A stretch of DNA of 64,000 bases from an uncultured Senegalimassilia sp. GTDB lineage: Bacteria > Actinomycetota > Coriobacteriia > Coriobacteriales > Eggerthellaceae. The DNA lies in assembly GCA_934630815.1 (NCBI GenBank), contig CAKTWI010000002.1, positions 46,163 to 110,162 of the forward strand. The letters run 5' to 3'. The translations under genes and the position numbers were made by a program. Shown piece after piece: positions 8,503 to 18,267 of the stretch. Within the stretch, counting starts at the first letter, position 1, and each line of letters starts with the position of its first letter. The notes below the pieces were generated by a model, which saw only the letters and a program-made list of their open reading frames with translations, searched no databases and was not told the DNA's origin.

Positions 8503-8546
8503 AGGGGGCGCAGCTGGGTATCTTCCGGCTGCGCCCCCTCTTCTGT
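8503..8546 (+). terminator. Terminator of the small CNCPSC protein gene
   Basis: A perfect 12-bp GC-rich stem (AGGGGGCGCAGC with GCTGCGCCCCCT) lies 20 bp after the stop and is followed by a T-rich tail (cttctgttt). Confidence 0.85.
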
Positions 8547-8670
8547 TTGCGTGCGTGTTCAAGGCTGCAGAGTCTTCGGTTCGCCGTGCTTCTCTGTGCT
8601 GTCTTCTACGCAAACAGGCCGCGTTCGGACATCCGGGCGCGCTTGAAATCGGTCCTGCGTGAACAGGGGC

Positions 8671-8750
8671 GAACAGGGGACGGAGGTGCGTTCGGAACCG
8701 ATCCCCGCGCTCTCGACAAGGCATCGTGAACACACCTCCGTCCCCTGTTC
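8671..8750 (-). repeat. 80-bp palindromic element, family A, copy 2 (inverted)
   Basis: It has the same arms as copy 1. The loop matches copies 3 and 4 only after reverse complementing, so this copy is in the opposite orientation. A partial arm (gaacaggggc) directly precedes it at 8661-8670. The 8483-8838 gap holds the terminator, this element and two flanking hairpins, with no gene. Confidence 0.8.
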
Positions 8751-8763
8751 ATGCCTCACAAAC

Positions 8764-8800
8764 AAGCCGCGCCCGGACATCCGGGCGCGGCTTGAAAAAC
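8764..8800 (-). terminator. Hairpin after the BASS transporter gene, probable terminator
   Basis: A perfect 13-bp stem (AAGCCGCGCCCGG, loop acat) lies 46 bp beyond the stop of the minus-strand transporter gene. On the minus strand it is followed by a short T-containing tail. A degenerate copy of the same hairpin is found at about 8616-8645, on the other side of repeat copy 2. Confidence 0.6.
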
Positions 8801-8838
8801 CTATGCGAATGGTGAAGCGCTAGCGCAGCGCTGCGGCG

Positions 8839-9795
8839 TTATTCTGCCTTCGCGTCCTTGCCGGCGGTGCGGGCCAGGATGTTGGCGTAGATGGCGCCGG
8901 AGATGTTGTGCCACACGCTGAACACGGCGCCGGGCACGGCGGCTAGCGGCATGGTTGCGAAGTGCATGGTGGCAAGCGAGGTGGCAAGGCCGGAGTTCTG
9001 CATGCCCACTTCGATGGAGAGCGTGCGCATCTGCGCCTTCGACAGGCCGAGCGCGCGGCCCACGAAATAGCCCAGCGCGTAACCGCAGACGTTGTGCAGC
9101 ATGACCACCACGATGATCAGCGCGCCGACGGTCGCCAGCTTGGCGGCGTTGGCGGACACCACGGCCATGATGATCAGCGAGATGGCGATGACGGAGACGA
9201 GCGGCAGCACCTTGGAGCAGGCCTGGGCAACCTTGGACGCCACGGCGTTGATGACGAAGCCCAGCGCGATGGGCACGAGCACCACCTGCACGATGGACAG
9301 CAGCATGCTGACGTAGCTGACGTCGACGCTCTGGCCGGCAAGCAGCAGCACGAGCGCCGGGGTGACGACCGGGGCCATGATGGTGGTGCACGCGGTCATG
9401 CCGACGGACAGCGCCACGTCGCCCTTGGACAGGTACGTCATGACGTTGGAGGAGGTGCCGCCGGGGCAGCAGCCGACAAGCATGACGCCCACGGCAAGCT
9501 CGGTAGGCAGCTGGAAGACAAGGCACAGCACCCAGGCGATCAGCGGCATGATGATGAACTGGGACAGGATGCCGGTGATCACGGCCTTCGGCTTGGTGAA
9601 CACCACCTTGAAGTCGCCGAGCTTGAGCGTCATGCCCATGCCGAACATGACGATGCCGAGCAGCGGGTTGACCCAGCTGGTGGGCAGCGCCGCATGCACG
9701 GGCGCGGGCGCGACGAAGGCGATGATGGCGACCGCAAGCGCGATGATGGCCATCCATTTGCCGGCGAAGTCGCTGATCTTCTCAAGGACCTTCAT
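8839..9795 (-). CDS. BASS-family (bile acid:sodium symporter type) transporter
   Basis: 318 residues with about nine or ten hydrophobic helices. Family signatures are present: GIVMFGMGMTLKLGDF, the unwound-helix motif GCCPGGTSSNVMTYLSKGD, and the second crossing helix EVGMQNSGLATSLA. Bacterial BASS proteins import organic anions (pantoate, pyruvate-type acids, sometimes bile acids) with sodium. A gut setting makes bile acids tempting, but no bile-acid enzyme is nearby, so the substrate is open. It is monocistronic, with a long leader of about 260 nt. Confidence 0.88.
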   Translation of the reverse strand: MKVLEKISDFAGKWMAIIALAVAIIAFVAPAPVHAALPTSWVNPLLGIVMFGMGMTLKLGDFKVVFTKPKAVITGILSQFIIMPLIAWVLCLVFQLPTELAVGVMLVGCCPGGTSSNVMTYLSKGDVALSVGMTACTTIMAPVVTPALVLLLAGQSVDVSYVSMLLSIVQVVLVPIALGFVINAVASKVAQACSKVLPLVSVIAISLIIMAVVSANAAKLATVGALIIVVVMLHNVCGYALGYFVGRALGLSKAQMRTLSIEVGMQNSGLATSLATMHFATMPLAAVPGAVFSVWHNISGAIYANILARTAGKDAKAE

Positions 9796-9878
9796 GATGA
9801 AACCTTTCTAACGTGCGCGCGTTGCTGGGGAAGGGGACGCTGCGCCGACGAAGCCCGCATATGCGGCGTTTGACCGGC

Positions 9879-9958
9879 GAACAGGGGACGGAGGTGTGTT
9901 CACGATGTCTTGCCGAAAACGCGAGGATCGACCGTGAACACACCTCCGTCCCCTGTTC
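9879..9958 (+). repeat. 80-bp palindromic element, family A, copy 3
   Basis: The arms are perfect and the loop (cgatgtcttgccgaaaacgcgaggatcgac) closely matches copy 4 and the reverse complement of copy 2. It lies in the 523-bp gap 9796-10318 upstream of the BASS gene, inside that gene's probable 5' leader. Confidence 0.82.
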
Positions 9959-10005
9959 ACGAGGAACTCGGCCTGCGGTGTGTACGCTGCCCCAGAAACG
10001 CAAAT

Positions 10006-10035
10006 GAGCCCCGCCCGGGTATCCGGGCGGGGCTC
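10006..10035 (-). promoter_or_regulatory. Strong hairpin in the BASS gene leader (possible attenuator)
   Basis: A perfect 13-bp stem (GAGCCCCGCCCGG, 4-nt loop) lies just downstream of a candidate minus-strand promoter (TATACT at 10056-10061, weak GTAACA box 17 bp upstream). It may be a terminator or attenuator in the leader. The T-tract after it is weak, so the role is uncertain. Confidence 0.4.
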
Positions 10036-10066
10036 GAAAAACTAGGACAAACGCGAGTATAGCCAT

Positions 10067-10122
10067 TCGTCGGCAAAATGTTACCGACAACCGAATAATT
10101 CCCTACTTGTTGAATAGGGAAT
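10067..10122 (-). promoter_or_regulatory. Two inverted repeats at the probable BASS promoter
   Basis: GTCGG-N11-CCGAC lies around 10069-10088, in and beside the putative -35/-10 spacer. ATTCCCTA-N9-TAGGGAAT lies at 10098-10122, just upstream. Both have operator-like geometry. No regulator gene is adjacent. Confidence 0.4.
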
Positions 10123-10149
10123 GGGACCGGCGAGAACGAAACGCCCGGC

Positions 10150-10229
10150 GAACAGGGGACGGAGGTGCGTTCACGACGCTTTGCCCAAAACGCGAGGAAT
10201 AACCCTGAACACACCTCCGTCCCCTGTTC
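10150..10229 (+). repeat. 80-bp palindromic element, family A, copy 4
   Basis: Same arms as copies 1-3, with a loop (cgacgctttgcccaaaacgcgaggaataac) closest to copy 3. It separates the BASS promoter region from the terminator of the suf operon. Confidence 0.82.
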
Positions 10230-10263
10230 GTCCACGTCCCGTAGCTCCGTTCCCCGCAAAACC

Positions 10264-10298
10264 AAAAAAGCCGGGAGGGACTAACCCCTCCCGGCTTT
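10264..10298 (-). terminator. Terminator of the suf operon
   Basis: On the minus strand an AAGCCGGGAGGG stem closes and is followed by TTTTTTGG, 20 bp after the sufU stop. Confidence 0.85.
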
Positions 10299-10318
10299 GC
10301 GATGGCGGTTTCGCGCTC

Positions 10319-10738
10319 CTATTCGCCGATGATCTCGGACAGGGTGCGCCAGCCCAGCTCGGCGCATTTCACGCGTGCGGGCATGTGGCTGATGCTTTCC
10401 AGCTGGGCCGCCTCGTCGAGGTCTTCCTTCTCCTCGTCGGTGAGCGTCTCGCCCTTGACCATCTTCATGAACAGGCCGCACAGACGGCGCGCCTCCTCGA
10501 CGGTCTCGCCGGTGACCAGGTCGGCCATCATGTCGGCCGATGCCTGCGAGACGGCGCAGCCGTGGCCGGTGAACGCGGCCTCCTCGATGACGCCGTCCTC
10601 GATGCGCAGCTTTAGCACCATCTCGTCGCCGCAGCTGGGGTTCACGCCCTCGTGCTCGTCGGTGGCGCTCTCCATGTCGTACTTGTAGTCGGGATGCGCG
10701 TTGTGCTCCATGAGCGCGGCGGTGTAGATGTTAGCCAT
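10319..10738 (-). CDS. sufU: SufU-type Fe-S cluster/sulfur-transfer protein
   Basis: 139 residues, last gene of the suf operon, overlapping the end of sufS by 8 bp. The zinc/sulfur-binding residues of SufU are all present: Cys36 and Asp38 in NPSCGD, Cys61 in GHGCAVSQAS, and Cys125 in ARVKCAELGW. SufU takes persulfide from SufS and passes it to the SufBCD scaffold in Gram-positive SUF systems. The insertion typical of SufU rather than IscU lies between Cys61 and Cys125. Confidence 0.93.
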   Translation of the reverse strand: MANIYTAALMEHNAHPDYKYDMESATDEHEGVNPSCGDEMVLKLRIEDGVIEEAAFTGHGCAVSQASADMMADLVTGETVEEARRLCGLFMKMVKGETLTDEEKEDLDEAAQLESISHMPARVKCAELGWRTLSEIIGE

Positions 10739-12065
10739 TGAAGGTCCTCCAAACGTTGCCGAGGCCCTCGATCAAGGCGTCGACGTCCTTCTTGTCATTG
10801 TAGAACGACAGGCTGGCGCGGCAGCAGGCAAGGTTTTCCACGCCCAGCCACGTGAGCAGCGGCTGGGCGCAATGGTGCCCGGCGCGGATGGCCACCTGGT
10901 CCATGTCCAGGATGCTGGCCACGTCGTGCGGGTGGATGCCGTCGACGTTGAAGCTGATGACGCCGTGGTGCATGTCGGGGTCGGGGCTGCCGATGATGGT
11001 GATGAAGGGCAGCTTCGCCATTTCCTCCATGCAGTAGCGCACGAGCGCCTGCTCGCGCGCGGCGATGACGTCGAGGCCCACCGACTCCACGTAGGCGATG
11101 GCCGCCGCGGTGGCGTAGATGCCGGCGGCGTCCTGCGTGCCGGCCTCGAACTTCTCGGGCACGGGCGCCCAGGTGGCGTCCTGCTCGGTGACCGAGTCGA
11201 TCATCTCGCCGCCCGTGAGAAACGGCGGCATGGCGTTGAGCAGCTCGTCGCGGCCCCACAGCACGCCCATGCCGAACGGGCCGAACAGCTTGTGCGCGGA
11301 GAAGGCGAAGAAGTCGGCGCCGATGGTCTGCACGTCCACGTGGATATGCGGTGTGGACTGCGCGCCGTCGACCACCAGGTAGCCGCCCTGCTCGTGCACG
11401 CGGCGGCCCAGCTCCTCGACGGGGTTCTGCACGCCAAGGACGTTGGACACGTGCACCACGGACAGGATTTTGGTCTTCGGGCCGATTTTCGCGTCCATCT
11501 CCTCGGGCGTGATGACGCCGTTCTCGTCGGGATAGAGGTAGACGAGCTTCGCGCCTGCCGCGCGGCAGGCTTGCTGCCACGGGATGAGGTTGGAGTGGTG
11601 CTCCATGATGGTGATGCACACCTCGTCGCCGGGCTCGAGCACGGTGGGGGCGAAGGCCTTCGCCACGATGTTGAGCGACTCGGAGGCGTTGCGCGTGAGC
11701 ACGATGTCGTGCGCGTCGGGCGCGCCGATGAACTTCGCCACGCGCTGGCGGGCGATCTCGATGGCCTCGGTGGCCTCGACCGACAGGCGGTACAGGCCGC
11801 GCAGGGCGTTGGCGTTCATCTCCTCGTAGAAGCGGCGCTGCGCGTCAAGCACGACGGCGGGGCGCTGCGCGGTGGCGGCGCTGTCCAAAAACACCAGGTC
11901 GGGATGGTTGGCAAGCAGCGGGAAGTCGCGCTTGTAGGGGTTCTCGGCGATGTTGGCGGCGCACACGATGTCGCCGGCCGTGGCCGAGGCCTGGGCGGCG
12001 TGCGCCGCGTCGGCCACGGCGCACGCCGTGCGATCGAGCTCTGCGTTGTTTGCGGAAGCTGACAT
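10731..12065 (-). CDS. sufS: Cysteine desulfurase SufS (class V aminotransferase fold)
   Basis: 444 residues. The PLP lysine is Lys259 in FSAHKLFGP. The catalytic persulfide cysteine is Cys399 in RAGHHCAQPL. LDSAATAQRP and MEHHSNLIPWQ are further SufS signatures. There is an N-terminal extension of about 40 alanine-rich residues before the usual start of the domain. The gene begins 3 bp after sufD and overlaps sufU, so translation is coupled. It delivers sulfur from cysteine to SufU and then to the scaffold. Confidence 0.95.
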   Translation of the reverse strand: MSASANNAELDRTACAVADAAHAAQASATAGDIVCAANIAENPYKRDFPLLANHPDLVFLDSAATAQRPAVVLDAQRRFYEEMNANALRGLYRLSVEATEAIEIARQRVAKFIGAPDAHDIVLTRNASESLNIVAKAFAPTVLEPGDEVCITIMEHHSNLIPWQQACRAAGAKLVYLYPDENGVITPEEMDAKIGPKTKILSVVHVSNVLGVQNPVEELGRRVHEQGGYLVVDGAQSTPHIHVDVQTIGADFFAFSAHKLFGPFGMGVLWGRDELLNAMPPFLTGGEMIDSVTEQDATWAPVPEKFEAGTQDAAGIYATAAAIAYVESVGLDVIAAREQALVRYCMEEMAKLPFITIIGSPDPDMHHGVISFNVDGIHPHDVASILDMDQVAIRAGHHCAQPLLTWLGVENLACCRASLSFYNDKKDVDALIEGLGNVWRTFNG

Positions 12066-12068
12066 AAG

Positions 12069-13330
12069 CTAGCTTTCCACCTCCTGATAGGGAATGCCCA
12101 GGCGGCCGGCCAGGCGGCCGACGCCTGCGCGAACGGTTTCGTCTTCGACGGCAAGCGCCGTCTCCTCGAGGGTCGCCGTGGCGAACAGACCCTCGGCGGC
12201 TTCCTGGGAAAGGCCGCGGCACTTCAGATAGAACAGCTGGTCGGCGGCCACATGGCCGATGGTGGCGCCATGGTTTCCGGCCACATCGTCCTCGTCGCAC
12301 AGGATGACGGGGATGGTCTTGTTCTCCACGCGCTCGTCTACCAAAAGCACGGTTTCGCGCTCGGTGCCCTCGGCGCCCTTGCAGCCGCGCACCAGGTCGA
12401 TGGTGCCGCGCAGGACCTTCTTCGACTCGCCCATGAGCGCGCCGTTGGCGTCGATGTTGCAGCGGGTCTTCTTGCCGCGATGGCGCACGACGTAGTTGAA
12501 GTCGCGCACGTCCTGGCCGGCGGCCAGGTAGCGAGTGTCCACATCCACGCGCGACAGGTCGCCGCGCAGGTCGGTGGCCAGGCCCGTGTAGGACTTGCCC
12601 GCGCCCAGCATGCGGTGGCGAACGGTGACGAACGCGCCCTCGTCGCAGACGATGCCCGTGTCGTCGAGCGCCATCCACGTTTCGTCGAGCGTATGCACGG
12701 ACGTGACGTTGACGTGGGCGTTCTCGCCGGCGAACACGCGCAGCACCACGCCTACCACGCCGCTGCCGGCGGCGGGGGAGTCAAGAGACACGGTCAGGTC
12801 GAACGTGGCGCCCGCGGGGGCCACCACGTCGATGGCAGCCACGTTGGCGGCGCCGTCGACACCGGCGATGCGCACAGTGGCCTGGCCGCGTTTGCCGGCG
12901 GCCGGCGCGAACACGGTTGCGGCGGCCTTGCCGGCGGCTTCGGCAAGCCACGCGGTGGCCTGCTCGCCCATGCCGCACTCGAACGCCTCGGCAACGTTGT
13001 TCGCCATCTCCTGGCGCACGGCCTTGTGCTCGTAGGTGGAAAGCGCGGGGATGTCCAGGTCGGCGGGGTCCACGTCGGGGTCCACGGCCTTCAGGATGGC
13101 GCGCGTGTCGGCGGGGCCGGCGGCGCGAGCCGCATCGACGCGCTCCTGCAGTGCGGCCACGGCCGCGTCGAAGGCGCTCGCTTCGCCGATCAGCTCGGCG
13201 GCGGCTTCCACTTCCACCTGGGCTGCGAGGGAAAGGCCCTCGGGCAGTTCCACGGCGGTCTCGTTCATATCAAGGCGATGCCAGGTAGGCGCGGGCATCG
13301 CGTTCACGTTGCTCAAAACGTCGGCGCCCA

Positions 13331-13331
<1 letters not shown>
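12069..13331 (-). CDS. sufD: Fe-S assembly scaffold subunit SufD
   Basis: 420 residues, overlapping sufB by one base. The beta-helix core and C-terminal region have the SufB/SufD family features (RGTIDLVRGCKGAEGTERETVLLVDERVENKTIPVILCDEDDVAGNHGATIGHV). The conserved SufD histidine is visible in GNHGATIGH. The N-terminal half is weakly conserved and alanine/valine-rich, as is usual for SufD. It forms the SufBC2D complex with SufB and SufC. Confidence 0.93.
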
Positions 13332-14740
<1,409 letters not shown>

Positions 14741-14749
14741 GGCTGCCCC

Positions 14750-15523
14750 TTATTCGGCGGCTGCGGCCGCGGCCTGCTCGAACTGCTCGAAGCCGTTCTC
14801 GTCGATATCGGCGATCATGGATGCGTCGCCCTCGGCCGTCATGCGGCCCTTGACCAGGACGTGCACGCGGTTGACGTCGACGTGCTCCAGGATGCGGGTG
14901 TTGTGCGTGATGATGACGAGCGTGCCGTTGCAGCGCTTGCGATAGACTTCCATGCCGCGCGAGACGACGGACAGCGCGTCCACGTCCAGGCCAGAGTCGG
15001 TCTCGTCCAGGAAGGCCAGTTTCGGCTCGAGCAGCAGCAGCTGCAGCATCTCCAGCTTCTTCTTCTCGCCGCCGGAAAAGCCCACGCCCAGCTCGCGGTC
15101 CAGGTATGCCGGGTCCATGTTCAGCTCCTCGGCCAGCTCCTTGACGTGCTTGCGGAACTGCTTGCCCTTCATGTCGCCCACCCCCGGGCGGCCTGCGGAA
15201 ATGGCGCGCAGGAAGCTGCTGACGGGCACGCCGGGGATCTCCACCGGCGCCTGGAAGCTCAGGAAAAGACCCGCGTGCGAGCGTTTATCGGTGGATAGAT
15301 CTGTGATATCCTGTCCGTTGAACGTGATTTTGCCGCCGGTCACCGTGTACTCGGGATCGCCCATGACCACGTGGCCCAGCGTCGATTTGCCGGCGCCGTT
15401 CGGGCCCATCAGCACGTGGGTCTCTCCAGCGCCCACGGTCAGGTCGACGTCGTGAAGAATGACCTTCTCATCCACGGCGGCCGAAAGGCCTGCCACGTTG
15501 AGGAGGATGTTCTCGTCTGCCAT
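14750..15523 (-). CDS. sufC: ABC-type ATPase SufC
   Basis: 257 residues, first gene of the operon. Walker A is GPNGAGKST, the signature motif is FSGGEKKKLEML, and Walker B is LAFLDETDSGLD, where the SufC-typical Asp/Glu-Thr-Asp loop is present. ATP-driven SufC dimerisation reshapes the SufB-SufD scaffold. The operon order C-B-D-S-U is that of Gram-positive bacteria. With no isc genes in view, SUF is probably the main Fe-S pathway feeding the many Fe-S enzymes here. Confidence 0.96.
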   Translation of the reverse strand: MADENILLNVAGLSAAVDEKVILHDVDLTVGAGETHVLMGPNGAGKSTLGHVVMGDPEYTVTGGKITFNGQDITDLSTDKRSHAGLFLSFQAPVEIPGVPVSSFLRAISAGRPGVGDMKGKQFRKHVKELAEELNMDPAYLDRELGVGFSGGEKKKLEMLQLLLLEPKLAFLDETDSGLDVDALSVVSRGMEVYRKRCNGTLVIITHNTRILEHVDVNRVHVLVKGRMTAEGDASMIADIDENGFEQFEQAAAAAAE

Positions 15524-15548
15524 CTTCTTCCCCTTCTCATTTCTTATA

Positions 15549-15614
15549 AATAAGGCTTTGCTTATTCATATACGTTTGATAGGATTAAGATAACGTGACA
15601 CGCGGATTTGTCAA
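15549..15614 (-). promoter_or_regulatory. suf operon promoter and candidate Rrf2 operator
   Basis: On the minus strand a perfect TTGACA (15609-15614) is followed after 16 bp by TATCTT (15587-15592). About 20 bp downstream, in the leader, lies a palindrome AATAAG-N6-CTTATT (15549-15566), extendable to about 24 bp with one mismatch. Placed between the divergent Rrf2 gene and sufC, it is a plausible operator. The 15524-15839 gap shows nothing else except this AT-rich stretch. Confidence 0.6.
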
Positions 15615-15839
15615 GCGAAATGCTTGCCGCAAGGGATCAATCCGCGGAATGAGCGCGAACGCGCATGCTTTACGCCTAGTGTAACCTATATGTTCCAAGG
15701 GCGACGCCGGACGATGTGAGCAGCCGATAGGTGACCGGGGTCGTCATGGCGGATGACTCCGGTGGGCGCCGGTCCGCGCGTTTCGCGGCAAGCGTTTCGG
15801 TGGTTTGGCGAAGGCAGTTGGAATCGATAAGGGGGAATC

Positions 15840-16274
15840 GTGCTTATCTCATCGAAGGGACGATATGCATTGCGTTTGGCGGTGTGCATCGCGCAGGCGG
15901 GGCCCGAGGCGAAGGTTTCGCTTCGCGAAGTGGCCGAACGCGAGGAGCTGTCCCTGAAGTATCTCGAGCAGATCGCCCGCCCCATGGTGTCGGCGGGCTT
16001 GCTGGCAAGCGTGCGCGGCAAAGGCGGCGGGTACCGCCTGGCGCGCGACCCGCAAGATATCCTGGCGGGCGACGTGCTGCGCGCGGTCGAGGGCACCACG
16101 GTGCCGGTGACCTGCGCGGCGCTTGACGGCCCCGAGCCGTGCCATCGCGCCGGCGTGTGCACCACGGTGCGCTTTTGGGCGGGGCTCGACGAGGTCATCG
16201 AGAAGTATGTGGACGGCGTGACCGTCGGTGACCTGGCCGATGCGCCCCAACCGCACATCGAGATTGCGGAGTAA
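15840..16274 (+). CDS. Rrf2-family, IscR-like regulator of the suf operon
   Basis: 144 residues from GTG 15840. The N-terminal winged helix reads LISSKGRYALRLAV and SLREVAEREELSLKYLEQIARPMVSAGLLASVRGKGGGYRLAR, the classic Rrf2 pattern. Three cysteines (92, 101, 107) are spaced as in IscR-type [2Fe-2S] sensors. Divergent orientation from sufC indicates that it senses Fe-S status and controls the operon. The GTG start is supported by the SSKGRYA match at the usual N-terminus. Confidence 0.92.
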   Translation: MLISSKGRYALRLAVCIAQAGPEAKVSLREVAEREELSLKYLEQIARPMVSAGLLASVRGKGGGYRLARDPQDILAGDVLRAVEGTTVPVTCAALDGPEPCHRAGVCTTVRFWAGLDEVIEKYVDGVTVGDLADAPQPHIEIAE

Positions 16275-16360
16275 GAGCGCCGGGGCGCTTGCCCGCGCAG
16301 GGCTCTGCCGCGTGAGGGCGGTGAGGCGCTGCGCTGGATTTCGCGATTGTAAACGGCTTG

Positions 16361-16410
16361 AAGCGAGGCCGGCACTCCCTCGGGGTGCCGGCCTCGCTTG
16401 GTTTTGCGCG
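16361..16410 (+). terminator. Terminator of the Rrf2 gene
   Basis: A 17-18-bp stem with one mismatch (AAGCGAGGCCGGCAC with GTGCCGGCCTCGCTT) and a CTCG-type loop lies about 90 bp after the stop, with a weak tail (ggttttg). Confidence 0.7.
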
Positions 16411-16572
16411 GATTCGGCGCTTGTTGTTTGACGGGTCGGTATCGCTTCGGTGAATGTTCGCTGAAAGGGTATCGGGGCGGTGACGAAGCGCGTAGCCTTC
16501 ATCTTGATACAAGGTTCGAGCGCGATGATCGCCAGCCGCGCTCAGGAAAACGCGAGCATGAGGAGGTTGCTC

Positions 16573-18018
16573 ATGGCGCATATGCAGGAAAACCCGCAAA
16601 ACGCGGGTAAGGATACGAGGATGCCGGCGGCGGGCGAAACGCGGCAAATGCCCCTGCGTGCCGATAAGCCCGCGCAAACGGCCCAGGTGCCGTACTCGCT
16701 TCAGGGTCGCCCGGCGCCGACGCAGCGGGTGGCGGTGCCGTTCGCCGCACCTGGTGGGGGCGGCGTGCCTGGTGCGAGCGCTGTGCCAGGTGCGCATGGC
16801 GCGCCCGGCGGGAACGGAGCGTTTGCGGCAGGTGGGGCGAATGTCGCGAGCAGTGCATTTGCGGTAAATGCTGCAAACGGGGTTCCCGGCGCAAACGCGG
16901 CCCTCGGCGTGAACGGCGCCGCTTTCGCAGAAGCCGCCGAAGCGGAGGAGGCGCCTAAGCGCAAGGGGCTCGGCGGGTTGCTCGAGGGCTTGTCCGTGCC
17001 GCAGGTGGCAGCCGGTGCATTGGCGGCGGTGACGTCGATGCTGCTGTCGTCGAAGATCGGCATCGCAGGCTCGGTCATCGGCGTGGCGGTAGGCTCAGTG
17101 GTGTCCACGGTCGCATCGCAGGTGTACAAGCAGTTTCTGCAGGCTTCCGCCGACAAGCTGCGCGAGCTGAACCCGCTTGATGAGGCGGGCGCCGGCGCAG
17201 TCGCGGGCGAGACCCGCGTGATGCCGGAAGCCGCGGACGGCTCCTCTGCGACACGCGTGATGGGCGCGATGCCCGCATCCGGCGCCGTGGCGGCGTCCGG
17301 CGATTCCGCCGCAACCGACGACCCGGCAGCTTCCGCAACCCCCACCCGCAGCGTCCGCGACCTGCGCGAAAGCGGCGAGACGGGCGTGCTGCGCGGCCGC
17401 GCCGAGCATTTGCGCCGCCAGCGTATGCAGCGCGGCGTGATCGCGGTGTCGGTGGTATCGGCCCTGGCCGCGGTGGCCATTTCCGCAGGCATCATCAATT
17501 TGGTGACGGCGGGTGAAGGCGTGGGCACCAAGACCGAGCCGCTGTTCACCGGCGCTTCGACGTCGCAAACCGACGATGGCTCCACGACGAAGGGCAAGCA
17601 GAGCGGCAAGTCGCAACAGTCGGCAACGCAGGATCAGCAAGGCGCCGCTACGAAGGACTCCGCCGCGCCGGTGCATCAGGACGGCACCGCGTCGTCGGAT
17701 AGCTCGGCTTCCGGGTCCGGCAGCACCAGCGGGTCATCGACCAGCGGCACGGAGTCGGGCAGCGCGAGCGGCACCGGCAGCTCGACGGGTTCCACCGCCG
17801 GCGGCTCGACCGGTTCCGGCGGCACATCCGGTTCGCAAACCGGCGGCTCCGGCAGCGGCAGCGCAAGCGGTTCCGGCAGCTCGTCGAGCGGCTCCTCGAA
17901 CAGCGGATCCGCGGGGACGGGAAGCTCCTCGTCGAACAACGGCTCCACGGGGTCCACGGGCGGCTCCTCATCCGGGTTCTCGGCCAGCGGCTCCGCAAGT
18001 TCCACCACGGCTTCGTAA
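16573..18018 (+). CDS. Single-span membrane protein with Ala/Gly-rich N-terminal region and long Ser/Gly-rich C-terminal tail
   Basis: 481 residues. ATG 16573 is chosen because AGGAGG lies 6 bp upstream; the GTG at 16480 has a poorer ribosome site. The N-terminal third is low-complexity Pro/Ala/Gly sequence. Residues around 150-185 are weakly hydrophobic (VPQVAAGALAAVTSML, then GSVIGVAVGSVVSTVAS). A clear transmembrane helix follows a basic stretch (RRQRMQRG, then VIAVSVVSALAAVAISAGIINLV). The last 150 residues are almost only Ser, Gly and Thr. The tail would face outside and resembles a cell-wall-spanning or glycosylated stalk. No enzymatic domain or sorting motif is visible. Confidence 0.75.
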   Translation: MAHMQENPQNAGKDTRMPAAGETRQMPLRADKPAQTAQVPYSLQGRPAPTQRVAVPFAAPGGGGVPGASAVPGAHGAPGGNGAFAAGGANVASSAFAVNAANGVPGANAALGVNGAAFAEAAEAEEAPKRKGLGGLLEGLSVPQVAAGALAAVTSMLLSSKIGIAGSVIGVAVGSVVSTVASQVYKQFLQASADKLRELNPLDEAGAGAVAGETRVMPEAADGSSATRVMGAMPASGAVAASGDSAATDDPAASATPTRSVRDLRESGETGVLRGRAEHLRRQRMQRGVIAVSVVSALAAVAISAGIINLVTAGEGVGTKTEPLFTGASTSQTDDGSTTKGKQSGKSQQSATQDQQGAATKDSAAPVHQDGTASSDSSASGSGSTSGSSTSGTESGSASGTGSSTGSTAGGSTGSGGTSGSQTGGSGSGSASGSGSSSSGSSNSGSAGTGSSSSNNGSTGSTGGSSSGFSASGSASSTTAS

Positions 18019-18026
18019 CAGGCAAA

Positions 18027-18064
18027 CGGGGCGGGCGCAACGATCGCGCCCGCCCCGCTTTTGC
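18027..18064 (+). terminator. Terminator
   Basis: A perfect 12-bp stem (CGGGGCGGGCGC) is followed by CTTTT directly after the Ser/Gly-rich protein gene. Confidence 0.85.
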
Positions 18065-18267
18065 GTTCGCCCGACTTGCGGGCTCACGCGAGTGCTGGGC
18101 TTTTGCCCCCGCCTAGTTTGCGGGTTTGTACGAACATCGGGCTTTTGCGTTCGCTTCCCCTTCTTCCGTGATGATGCCTGCTGCTGCAGGGTTGCGCGCG
18201 TCCGTGATGCTAGGATGAACGCGAAACACGAAACCGCCGCTTTTGCGGCATGCGCGAAAGGGGCGGC

